From positions 8,039,136 through 8,103,135 of the forward strand of contig NC_043742.1 of assembly GCF_004337985.1 (NCBI RefSeq): a stretch of 64,000 nt of DNA, written 5' to 3'. The DNA comes from Pyricularia pennisetigena. Lineage: Eukaryota > Ascomycota > Sordariomycetes > Magnaporthales > Pyriculariaceae. The position numbers and the translations under genes are program-made. Below are positions 10,435-20,158 of the stretch, in pieces (the stretch's first letter is position 1; every line of letters begins with the position of its first letter). The notes beneath the pieces were generated by a model that was not told where the DNA came from, did not search any database, and saw nothing but the letters and a program-made list of their open reading frames with translations.

Positions 10435-11853
10435 CTAGACGTCCTCCTTTAGAATCTTGTTCAGCTCGTCTCTCAAGACGCACTTTTCCAAGCTGAAGCT
10501 GCTTGCCAACTCCTCCAGTTCAGCCTCCGTCTTGCCCCTGAAAAGCTCTGCCATTTCCCATCCGTGATACTCGCTCAGCAACATCTCCCTGACCGACCTT
10601 TCGACCTGCCTGTCAAAAGTCCAGATGCCGGGGTACTTTTTCTTCAAGAGATGCTTCGGGATCTCCTTCTTGATGGCGTCCAAAAACGGAGCGTACACGG
10701 CGCTGTTGATGGCGTCTTTGTTGGCCACTCCCCAAAAGTCCAGACCGAGCCGCTGCTTCTTCTCCACAAAGCCTTGAATCAGCCGCATGTAGGCGCTGTC
10801 GGGAGACACGTACACCATCCCCTGGTACCCGACGTCCTTGTACAGCCAGATGCTCCACGAGACGTCCTGGTCAAACTCGCTGTAGATCAGCAGCTGCTCC
10901 TTCAGCAGCGCGAACCGCTTTCGGTTCGTGGCCTCGGCGTCGCCGTCCTTGCGCGGGTCCTGGTACACGGGGCCGAACTCCCCGTTCCATATCGGCACCT
11001 TGGCCTGCTGCATAAAGGCCACCTTGCGCTTGAAGCTCTCCCTCAGCCTCTTCTTCTGCTCCTCGGTGCCCTCGTACTGCTCCGCCTGCGGGAAGCCGAG
11101 GAAGCTGTAGTCGTGGCAGCTGTACACCGTGTTGGGGAGCGGCCTGTCGACGGGGAAGGCGGAAAAGTCCATGGCGTACGTGTTGCCGTCCACGAAGAGC
11201 ATGTGGTCGGGGTCGACCGCTCGGATCGCCTTCTCGCAGCGCTCGTACCACGCCAGCAGGCGGGTGTGCTTGGGGTCTGCTGGCTCGTTGAGGGGGTTGT
11301 AGCCTGCGATGACCGCGTTGCCCCTGTAGTGGCTGGCCAGAGCCTCCCAGAGCTGGATGGCGCGGTCCTGGAAGTCCCTGAACTCCCAAAAGAGGGCTCG
11401 GTTCAGTCCGCTGTCGCTGTGCCAGTCCTGGTTCTGTCCTCCCTGGACGGCGTGCAGGTCCAGGACGACGTAAATGTCGTGCTTGGCGCAGATGTTGACG
11501 ATCCTGTCCAGCAGCTCAAAGCCTTGCCTCTTGATGACGGACGGGTTGTCGTCGTCGATGAAATGGCGGTAGTTGAACGGCACGCGCAGGCAGTTGAGGC
11601 CCAGCGACGCAAACAGAACGGCGTCTGCCTCTGTGAAGAAGTGGTGGATGAGCCGAGAGAAGAAATAGTCGGCCTTTTCCTGCCCCAGGACCTCGGCCAG
11701 GGCCGCTCGATGTTCAAATTCGTGTCCCGAGTAGCCCGTGATGAAATTTTCCATATTGAGCATGCCGCCTAGGCCGGCGCCCTTGAGGAGGACCGGCTTG
11801 CCGTCGGGGTCGACAATCTGGGTGCCGCTCACGCGCAGCATTCTGCACGACAT
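10435..11853 (-). CDS. Glycoside hydrolase family 5, cytosolic
   Basis: Single exon, 472 residues, starting at 11853 (an internal Met five residues in is an alternative). The GH5 TIM barrel is indicated by LRVPFNYRHF, VVLDLHAVQGGQN, the acid/base Glu190 in NPLNEPAD, HDYSFLGF and the nucleophile Glu292 in WNGEFGP. No signal peptide is present, unlike secreted cellulases or exo-1,3-glucanases, so it probably acts on an imported or intracellular glucoside. It is transcribed divergently from the MFS sugar transporter 1.1 kb away, which fits a transporter plus intracellular glycosidase unit. The subfamily cannot be set by eye. Confidence 0.88.
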   Translation of the reverse strand: MSCRMLRVSGTQIVDPDGKPVLLKGAGLGGMLNMENFITGYSGHEFEHRAALAEVLGQEKADYFFSRLIHHFFTEADAVLFASLGLNCLRVPFNYRHFIDDDNPSVIKRQGFELLDRIVNICAKHDIYVVLDLHAVQGGQNQDWHSDSGLNRALFWEFRDFQDRAIQLWEALASHYRGNAVIAGYNPLNEPADPKHTRLLAWYERCEKAIRAVDPDHMLFVDGNTYAMDFSAFPVDRPLPNTVYSCHDYSFLGFPQAEQYEGTEEQKKRLRESFKRKVAFMQQAKVPIWNGEFGPVYQDPRKDGDAEATNRKRFALLKEQLLIYSEFDQDVSWSIWLYKDVGYQGMVYVSPDSAYMRLIQGFVEKKQRLGLDFWGVANKDAINSAVYAPFLDAIKKEIPKHLLKKKYPGIWTFDRQVERSVREMLLSEYHGWEMAELFRGKTEAELEELASSFSLEKCVLRDELNKILKEDV

Positions 11854-12881
11854 TTTTTTTTTTTTTTCTTTTGTCTATGTGTTGAGGCAGCAGGTACGGA
11901 GGGGAGGAAAACGAACAAGTCGAAATGTCAGCATATGTGGACTGTTCGTAATTTGCTACTGCATTGCAATGTCAAGACTCAAAATTATACAGGCAAATAT
12001 ACCAGAGCAGCTGGGCTCCACAGAATTCCTCGACGGCGATACTGTGCATCCCCCGCGCGGGGAAGCCCGGTCAAGGAGGAATATCGGAGTCGGGAGGATC
12101 CACAGGTTGGTATTGTTGTCTGGTTTAGGATCTTGGCATGTGCAATCCTTCTCGAAAGCACTCCAGATGCTGTTGCAAATGCGTCCGCACTCGGTCCAAG
12201 TCGGACGTCTCATCACGCCAGTACTCCAACAAACCGACCACCTGCTCCACCCCTGACCTGACCGAACCGAACCCGCTTCGGGGAGTGACCTGCATGAGGA
12301 GTTGCGGACAATACTAGTTCACCTCTTGCGCACCAAGGCATCATGCGATATGTGCCGTGACGCCGATGGCGGAATCCCTGCTTGACTCGCAGCGAGCTTC
12401 AATGCGTGATTTTCAATTTCCTTGTTCGTCGAGAGTGTGGAAAGCTCTCGTTCTGCAGACTGTCGTAAACCTAGAGTTCAGCAATGCAGAGAAAAATGTG
12501 CCAGTGAATCATTTCGTATAAGTTGATTGTATGTCCGTGCAATACAGACAGACACACACCCTGTTGGCCAATAGTTGGGTTGAAAGAAAAGAAAGATTTC
12601 CAGACAGGGATCATATTCAATCAAGCCTCTGCTCTTCAAAGACGGGATGGTATTTCGGTGTGCCCCCTCGTTGGTGAAAGAAAATAAAAGAAAAGAAACA
12701 CGACAAAGTCGGTCGCGGAACGTCGCTCTTTGTCAATACGCTATGGGCCAAAATACTCCCTATGTAGCTCAAAGTCAAACTGCCATCTCCCCGCAAGATC
12801 AACCCCAACTTTCAACTCCACATTAGCATGCCATAACTTATACAGGAGGGGTGATGCGGAAGTGGAGAGAATCAACTTGAC
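11854..12881. promoter_or_regulatory. Divergent intergenic region between GH5 and the sugar transporter
   Basis: About 1.1 kb with no supported gene. It contains a poly-A/T run immediately upstream of the GH5 start and mixed sequence beyond. Because both flanking genes read away from it, it probably holds both promoters and may give shared control. I could not identify a specific operator. Confidence 0.45.
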
Positions 12882-12889
12882 TATTTAAA
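12882..12889 (+). promoter_or_regulatory. TATA-like box of the sugar transporter
   Basis: TATTTAAA lies 66 bp upstream of the downstream end to the ATG at 12955. It is a plausible core promoter element for the MFS gene. Confidence 0.45.
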
Positions 12890-12954
12890 TGTCAACCTCT
12901 TGCCGATTGATGACTTGACACTGGTTTCTAATCAGTCCTTGCGCAGCAGTCATC

Positions 12955-14543
12955 ATGGAAAAGTCCCAAGATACCGAAACCCACCCCGTCCAAGGCACCA
13001 CCAGCCACCATGACAAGGTGCCTGTCAGCCAGGAGCAGGAGCTCACGCTGGCCGAGGTTTTCAAGCATCACAAAATCATCGTTTGGTGGTGCTTCTACTG
13101 GGCCATGTGTGCCGTTGGATGGTACGTCGTCCAGTCCACCCGAGTACGCTTGTCGTCCCGGCACTGATTTCGTTTCGTCACAGGGGCTTCGATGCACAGA
13201 TCAACGGCGCCATGATCGCCGTCGACTCGTTCCGCCGCGACTTTGGCTACCTCAGCCCCAAAGGCGAGGCCATCCTGCCTGCCGAATGGCAAGCCGCCTT
13301 CAACATCATCGCCTCGGTCGGTCAAATCTTTGGCGGCTTCCTCTGCAGTTGGGCCGCCGACCGCATCGGCCGCCGCTGCTCCCTCGTCTGCGGCCTGATC
13401 ATCTGCACCGGTGGGATCGCCGGCGAGGTTGCTTCCCACACGCGCCCCGCCTTCCTGGCCTCCAAGCTCGTCCTGGGCCTCGGCCTCGGCTTCTACCTGA
13501 CGCTGGCCCCCCTGGCGTGCAGCGAGATTGCTCCCGTCGCGTTGAGAGGGTTTGCCACGGCCGGCGTCAACCTCGGCATCGCCGTCGGCCAGCTGCTCTC
13601 GAACGCCGTGGTCAAGGTTTTTGGGGAGAGGACCGACGCATGGGCGTACAAGGGAGGATTTGCCACGCAGCTCTTCTTTGTTCTGTTCCTCCTCGTCTTT
13701 CTCCCCTTCCTGCCCGAGTCGCCGTGGTATCTTGTCCGTGCTGGCAAGAGCGGACAGGCCACCGAGACCATCAGGAAACTTTACGGAAGAGATTACGACG
13801 CCGAGAGGCAAATACTCGCTATGGAGGCTACCATCATCGCCGAGGAGACTGCCACGGCCAGCGAACAAAGACTGATCGACTGCTTCCGCGGCACCGACCG
13901 CCTGCGCACCGGCATCTCCACCGGCGTGTTCCTCTGCCAACACCTCGTCGGCATCATCTTCGTCCTGGGATACTCGACCTACTTCTTCAGTTTGGTGGGC
14001 GTCCAAAAGTCCTTCGACCTGGGCGTCGGCGTCACAGCCTGTGGCGTCCTGGGCAACATCAGCTCCTGGTTCGTCGTCGAGCGCTTCGGCCGCCGCGTCA
14101 TCTTCGTCGGCGGCATGGCCAGCCTCACCGGCCTGCTCTTCCTCATCGGGATCATGGACGTGGTGCCGACCGCCGCGGCGGGCTGGGTCATGGCCTCCTC
14201 GACGGTCGTCTACGCGTTCGTGTACTTTATGACCATTGGCGCCATGGCCTTTGCCGTCCTGGGCGAGGCCTCCAGCACCAGCCTCCGCGCCAAGACCATC
14301 TCGCTGGCGACCGCCACCCAGGCCGTCTGTGGCATCGTGTTCAATTTTGCCATCCCCTACATGGTCAACCCGGACCAGGCCAACATGAAGGGCAAGGTGG
14401 GTTTCGTGTTTGGTGGTCTGGCCCTGGTGGGCACGGTTGGAAGCTGGGTGTGGGTTCCAGAGCTCAAGGGCAAGACTTTTGACGAGATTGATAGGTTGTT
14501 TGCCGCCAAGGTGCCGCCTAGGAAGATGGGCAAATCATTGTAG
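12955..14543 (+). CDS. MFS sugar transporter, alpha-glucoside/maltose permease type
   Basis: Exons 12955-13121 and 13184-14543 are joined by a 62-bp GTACGT intron that splits Trp56, giving 508 residues. It is a sugar porter of the major facilitator superfamily (12 expected membrane helices). The signs are DRIGRR after helix 2, PESPWYLVRAGK before the central loop, VERFGRR after helix 8, and PELKGKTFDEIDRLF after helix 12. The loop and the RTGIS-FLCQHLVGIIF-type helix 7 are nearest to fungal maltose/alpha-glucoside permeases, but the substrate is not proven. It probably brings a di- or oligosaccharide into the cell by proton symport. The neighbour on the other strand is a cytosolic GH5 enzyme. 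Confidence 0.9.
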
Positions 14544-15823
14544 GTGACGTTGGTGACGATGCCACTGTCGAATGGTGACGATGCACGTTGAAACATTATA
14601 TCATTGTGTGAACCTTTTCATTTTTTTTTTCCGGCTGGTACTTCCGCTGTCCTTTGGGATATCTGATATCTTACAAAGGCGTCGCATACCACCCACAAGA
14701 AAGAAAAAAGAAAAAAAAAAAAGTTGATTCCTAGCATTGTTTCCCACGGTCTACTTCGAAGCACTGGACCAACGCACTAGCAGCCCTGCTTGGAGTTGTC
14801 ATGCTGAAAGAGCAAGTGCTGTCGGTAGGCTCCCAACCAGGCAGCCATTTACGCAACCTTGGTATGATCGATCATCTGTGTCGGCCAGGCAGGCAGTGCT
14901 CTGGAGTCAAGTCAGCTCTTTCATTTGAAGATTGCCAGACAGTTGCAGTACCTCTTAGCGAGGACGAACTCAATCCATTGATATTGATTGTAGTACGGTG
15001 GGAATGCTTGTTGGATGGACTTTGTGTCGGGTGGAAGCAAGAGTTTGGAATGGGTTCGTCTCTGGCTGTCAAATCACATGGCAAGTATGAACCGGACGTG
15101 CGCTCTGACACCCTACGTAATTAAGGGTGTCGATTTGGGGCATACATTTACCGCCGCTTTGCTGCTCGCATTTTACCCAGGTCGCAATTTGTAAAGCGAC
15201 TGGGACTGGGACTGGCATGGCGCATAATTTAGTGATCAAAAGCAACATATATTAAGTATGCCCGCTCACCTACTGACTCACCCATCTGAAGACGTGCCAA
15301 GTTGACTGATTATATCAACCATCTATCTTCTCGCTCACCTGTTCACACCTACCTATCTACATACCTACTCGCCTGGCTCGTTGCGCAAAAAGGGTCCATA
15401 ATAATCAACTGATCCATGGGACTGAAATGGTCAAAGTTCAAAGCTTGTGATATAGGTTAGTTGCTATGATGTGCGACGTCGTACTGGTGTGGGGGATGGT
15501 GGGTAAATAAATGATTAGCGTAGGGATGCTAGCTGGACTACTGCTGGATAAGGCAGGACAGTTCAGTCCGGGCGCAATATCCATGTCCGCATGACCTCTC
15601 ATGTCAGGGGTAGCCCGGTGCAGAGAGTTCAATTATAGCAAAATTCGATGCAACGATCCAAGATGGATCAGACCACGAAAGCAAAGAGACAGATTCAAGC
15701 ACGCTTTCGTGATTTGAGCAAAATATGAGGGGGTATATTACAAATTAAATTCAAACATGACTATGTTACATGTACAATGGTAGGTAAGTAGGTAGGTAGG
15801 TAGGTAGGTAGGTGTGTTCAACC
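14544..15823. other. Intergenic region with a tetranucleotide repeat
   Basis: About 1.3 kb between the transporter and the DUF7029-like gene. I see no supported gene, only short motif-free reading frames. At 15781-15812 there is a GTAG tetranucleotide microsatellite (about eight units) just downstream of the stop of the secreted protein. Confidence 0.55.
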
Positions 15824-17410
15824 CTACTGCTTGGTGAACTTGTAGCACTGGTTGGCAATGGGAACCTCCACTCCAAACAGGTCACGCGACCAGTACTTTG
15901 TGATGAAACCCTTGAGCTTGAACACAAAGTCGGATTTGATGCCGACCCCCTGCTCGCAGGAGCCCTGGCCAGTGACAGGCTGCAGGACACTGCCGACGGG
16001 CTTGGTGGTGGCGGATCCACCAACGCTCAGTTGTTGGTTTCCGGCGAGCGAGAAGCGGTTGTTGACCCTCGGCTCAGCCGTTAACCCCGAGGAGAGATCC
16101 ACCAAACCACCGAGAACCTTGACGGCCAATGAAACCGTCACAGAGGCGTAGACGTCAGCGCCGACCTCGGCCTTCTGGGAAATGTTGGCGGCCGCGGTGT
16201 ACTTGGGGTCCCAGCCGGTGGCCGAAGTGCCTCGGTCCTTGTTGACCAGGTCGAGGTGGACGTTGCCCTTGGGCATGGCCACACCGAGAGCGGTGTGGAC
16301 ATCGACAGCGCCGGATGCGGAAAGATTGACGCCGATCCCGAACGCGACGCCGGGGCCGAGCGCGACGACGCCAGGGACGTTGATGAGGGTGTACTCCAGC
16401 TCGTCGGGAGCATACTGAAAGTTTTGGGAGTAGGCAGCTTGGATGCTGGCCGACAGTGCTACGTCGGCCTTGAAGCTGGCATCAAGATCAAAGTAGAGTT
16501 CCTTGAGCTTAAAGGCCCAGAAGTCGTAGTTGAGTTTGCCCGAGAATGTGACGGCCGACTCGAAAGAGGCATGATCGGCAATGATCTCGAGATATGGGTC
16601 CAGGTCCAGCAGGGTCTTGTTTTTGGCAAGCGCAGTACCGAACGAGAGCGTGGTGCTGGGGTTGAGGGTGATGCGCTTGCGCAGGGTGGCCGCGGGCAGC
16701 GAGGAAAATGTCATCTCGCAAGTGCCGGCGACCTGCTCAATCTTCTGGGAAGAGGCCGTGCAGGCGATGGACAGGTCATCCTTGTTGGGCTTGACGTCGT
16801 CGACCTTGAAGAACCCACGTTCAAACTCGTCGTTGCAGTTGCCCTGGCCGTTGGTGACGATGATCAAGCCAGCCTCGAGCGACTCCCAGTTCTTGGCGGC
16901 AATGTCAAAGGCCTCGACGTCGGAGAACTTGACGGTAAGGAGGTTCTTGGAGCACTTGACCTTGGTGATGGAGTCGATGTATTCTAGAGCGACGAAGGAG
17001 TGGTTGGTGGTCAGGGTCATGTTGATGGAGCCCTGGGGAGCAGGCACCGTGGTGTTGTGGCCGGCGGTGCTGTTGGCGAAGGGGGGAGGGGTGGGCCTGC
17101 TGCCGTCATCGCCGTAGAAGAGGGAGACCTGAGGCGCCGGGATGATGTTGTTCTTGTCCGAGGTGTCGACGTCGGGCGCCTTGCAAGGCGGGAGGGTGGT
17201 GGTGGTGTTGACCGGAGTGTCGACGCCGCCGCGGACAACCTCTTCGGGCAGCTCCTCTACCGGAGCTTTCTGGTCGGGCATCTCGACGACAACGTAGCGC
17301 ACCACCTGCTTCTCGGGTGGGCACCCAGACTGCTCCTCGCCGCCAAGGACATTCCCAAGAGCGGCCGAGGCAAGGAGGGAAAGAGAGAATAGAGAGCGTG
17401 TGTTCACCAT
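15824..17410 (-). CDS. Large secreted protein with DUF7029/DUF7223-like regions
   Basis: Single exon. I chose the Met at 17410 (528 residues) because MVNTRSLFSLSLLASAALG gives a good signal peptide, whereas the open frame up to 17449 adds 13 residues before it. After a Pro/Thr-rich segment with N-glycosylation sites (about 50-130), the region about 130-240 (NHSFVALEYIDSI, VKFSDVEAFDIA, GQGNC) resembles DUF7029. The region about 260-480, rich in beta-strand and Gly/Ala (GPGVAFGIGVNLSASG), resembles DUF7223. This pair is found in secreted fungal proteins of unknown function. It is probably exported or wall-associated. No catalytic motif is recognised. Confidence 0.72.
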   Translation of the reverse strand: MVNTRSLFSLSLLASAALGNVLGGEEQSGCPPEKQVVRYVVVEMPDQKAPVEELPEEVVRGGVDTPVNTTTTLPPCKAPDVDTSDKNNIIPAPQVSLFYGDDGSRPTPPPFANSTAGHNTTVPAPQGSINMTLTTNHSFVALEYIDSITKVKCSKNLLTVKFSDVEAFDIAAKNWESLEAGLIIVTNGQGNCNDEFERGFFKVDDVKPNKDDLSIACTASSQKIEQVAGTCEMTFSSLPAATLRKRITLNPSTTLSFGTALAKNKTLLDLDPYLEIIADHASFESAVTFSGKLNYDFWAFKLKELYFDLDASFKADVALSASIQAAYSQNFQYAPDELEYTLINVPGVVALGPGVAFGIGVNLSASGAVDVHTALGVAMPKGNVHLDLVNKDRGTSATGWDPKYTAAANISQKAEVGADVYASVTVSLAVKVLGGLVDLSSGLTAEPRVNNRFSLAGNQQLSVGGSATTKPVGSVLQPVTGQGSCEQGVGIKSDFVFKLKGFITKYWSRDLFGVEVPIANQCYKFTKQ

Positions 17411-18423
17411 TGTGTCGGCGATGACTTGCAGGGAGAACAGTGCTGGCAAGGAAACGAGGAGCGAGTGACCGGAGCTGAAGGGGGAGCTGTACCGTCGCTG
17501 AGGGAGAGGACCAACTCCCCAACAACGAAGGCCGGGAGAGAATCCATTTTTGTATCCTGACCTGGGCCGGACATTATGCTCACTCTCAAGTCTCAGCCTC
17601 CCTCAGGTTCACCTGCACAACTCGCTTTGGGCAGGAGATTACGGGCATGGGATTTCAGCGCGACCGCAAACCAATCCACCACCCAAGAAGATACCAAGAC
17701 CCCCGTCCCAATTCGGCAGCTACCGAGAGCGACAGCGTTAGTGGGGTCGTCGTGCCCAGTGCAGCGATTCGACCGTCTCATTGGTTCTCGCCGCCCATAT
17801 TCCTCAGGTACGCCCTGAATGACTCGCGCTTATTGGATTCAAGGCGGGACCAATTAATGCTCGCGCTACGCTACAACTAGGCGAGCTGGAAGTTCGGCAC
17901 GCTCGTCTGACTGTAGTCGCCTCCTATCGACCACCTGGGCCGCACAGACAAGACACACACACCAACGGTCCATTCGGCGGGGACTTTTTTTTTTTTGGAT
18001 TCGACGGGGTGACATCGGTCTGCTTCAAGTGAATAATACGCAAGTGTGCACGCAGCATTACGGGTCGCCCGCTGTCACATGGTCGGCACTGACCCAACGT
18101 TAAGCAACGGTCAACGCGTCGCCAAGTCGGTTGCTTTCCTCGCGAGTGTTTGCCGAGATGCGAGTACCGAGAAATAGCAACAAAAAAAAATCCATAAGCG
18201 GGGTCGTCACTCTGAGACGGCTTGGCGAGAAAATGGATCAGTGAGCTTATCAACGACGACTTTTTGTCTTATCTGCAACTACTGTAATCATATGTATGGA
18301 CAGTCTAACATGAATACTGAAATGCGAGAAATCTTATCATATACAAGAGAATCATTCGATACCCATCACTGTAGTATCCAACCCGAGACACATATATAAA
18401 GAACCCCACCAAACCACTTCCGC
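17411..18423. other. Intergenic region, no gene seen
   Basis: About 1 kb between the starts and stops of two minus-strand genes. It probably includes the promoter of the DUF7029-like gene (the side near 17411). I see no other coding or RNA signal. Confidence 0.5.
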
Positions 18424-20158
18424 TCATGGACGCCATCTGAAGCTGGGGTGCTTCCAATCGAGATCCTCAATCTCTTGCTGGCTGAGTCCCGAGAGCTCCT
18501 TGTCGACGTCAAGTTTATCGCGTCGCTTGTTGTCCCACTTCATCCACAACAGGGCAGTCAGGGACACAATCAGGATCAACGACGAAGTGGCAAGGTTGAG
18601 ACCGTTGCCAATCTTGTAGTCGGGCCCGTCCCAGGGTAGGAAGCTCCAGGTGGAGATGAGGCCGCCGACGTTGCCAAACATGACCTGTGATGGGTTAGCA
18701 TTTTTTTTTTTTTCTTTTCTTTTCTTTTCTTTTCGAGTGGTGTCAAGGTAGAGAGATGCAGAGTGGATTGGAAAGAAACTCACGTTGAGACCAATGGCAC
18801 TGCTCCTTGCAGTATCACTGACAACGTTGGCACTAATGTGTGCATTCGACATGGGACCCAAGACCATTGCCGAGCTGGCAATCAAGAAAGTCGCCGCGTA
18901 CCGGACCGTCGCAACCTTGCTGGCCAAGAACATGATGTAGCCCGTCATGACCATGGGAGCGCTCAGCGCGATCAGGAACTGCCTGCGATCGAGGTACCAA
19001 CTCAAGCTGGGGAAAGCTATTGTGAAAAAGGCACCGACGACGTAGGGCGGCACGCTGTAGAGCTGCTTCTGCACAGTGGAAAAGGTCGGGTAGATTGACG
19101 ACACGATGGTGGGCAGGAAAAACGCAAGACCCTGGACGGTGACGTTGTTGCACAGGAAGATGATGGCGATCTGGATCGTCACCGGGTTCGTCATGCCACG
19201 CATCAACTTCTTGGTATCAATCTTGTCGAGAACTTCAGTCTGGCCGACGCGCTCCGACTTGACTCGTGCCTCGCACAGTATCCTTTCCTCTTCGGTCATC
19301 CAGCGTGCCGTCTCCGGTCGGTCGGTGAGGGTGAAGAAGGAGATGATGGACAGGATTATGGTGACGATGCCCTCGATGGCAAAGATCATGCGCCAATTGT
19401 GGAGGCCAGCGAAATGGTCAAGCGTGAGGATGGCGCTGGCCAAAAGTCCACCGAATGCACCAGCCAGGGGGGCCATGACCATGTATAGCGACAATCGGAA
19501 CGCGAGCTCGGCGCGTTGATACCAACGCGACAGGTAGTATGCAATGCCGGGAAGCATACCGGCCTCAAAGATGCCCAGCAGGAAGCGGACGCCGCAAATG
19601 GCTGCTCGGTCCTGCACAAAAGCAGTGGCGATGGAAACTATGCCGAAGAGGAGCGACGTTGTGGGCAGGAACCAGCCTGGGCCCATCCACTTGCACAGCA
19701 CCGTTGCTGGAATCTCAAAGATGATGTAGGAGATGTAAAAGACGGAGAGGATGATGTTGTAGTCATTTCCGGTGAGGCCTAGATCCTTTTCCAAACCCGC
19801 AATGCGCGCGTTACCTGAGCAGGGTTAGCATCATATCTTTGACAAGTCAGACCAAATTCAGACAGACACCCAGGTTGTACCCACCAATATTTGCCCGATC
19901 AATGAAGCAGAACAGGTACAGGAGCGCGACAGTCGGCACCAAGTACAGGTCCATCTTCAACCGCAACTTCCTGACGGCCTTGGGGTCGAACTGCATGACG
20001 GGGTTGCCATATGCGTCTGTCGCAAGTTGGCCTCGGGCGGCAGCCTGTCGCAGCGTGTCGTCGCCCATGATTGCCGCCGTTTGGATTCGGTCCTCGGAGC
20101 TGTTGCCGTGCTCAACCCCGACATCTTTGCTGGTTTTTTCATCCATGTTGGAAGACAT
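18424..20158 (-). CDS. MFS transporter, anion:cation symporter (Dal5/Tna1-like) family
   Basis: Minus-strand exons 20158-19885, 19814-18784 and 18684-18424 with in-frame GT-AG introns (70 and 99 bp) give 521 residues. Helix 1 and its loop, FCFIDRANIGNARIAGLEKDLGL, are typical of the ACS family, which in fungi imports organic anions such as allantoate, nicotinate, pantothenate or biotin precursors. Other signs are YISYIIFEIPATVLCKW, RFLLGIFEAGMLPGIAYYLSRWY and a central-loop DRPETARWM. The start is MSSNMDEK, since the residues upstream in the open frame are hydrophobic filler beyond the likely ATG. The intron near the C-terminus contains a T-rich TTTTC repeat. The substrate cannot be assigned. 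Confidence 0.9.

Noticed and set aside
10564..11772. Plus-strand open frame of 402 codons opposite the GH5 gene
   Set aside because: Antisense shadow, with repetitive Leu/Val/Gln composition and no recognisable family.
15781..15812. GTAG repeat as a regulatory array
   Set aside because: It is a plain tetranucleotide microsatellite next to a 3' end, with nothing to suggest function.
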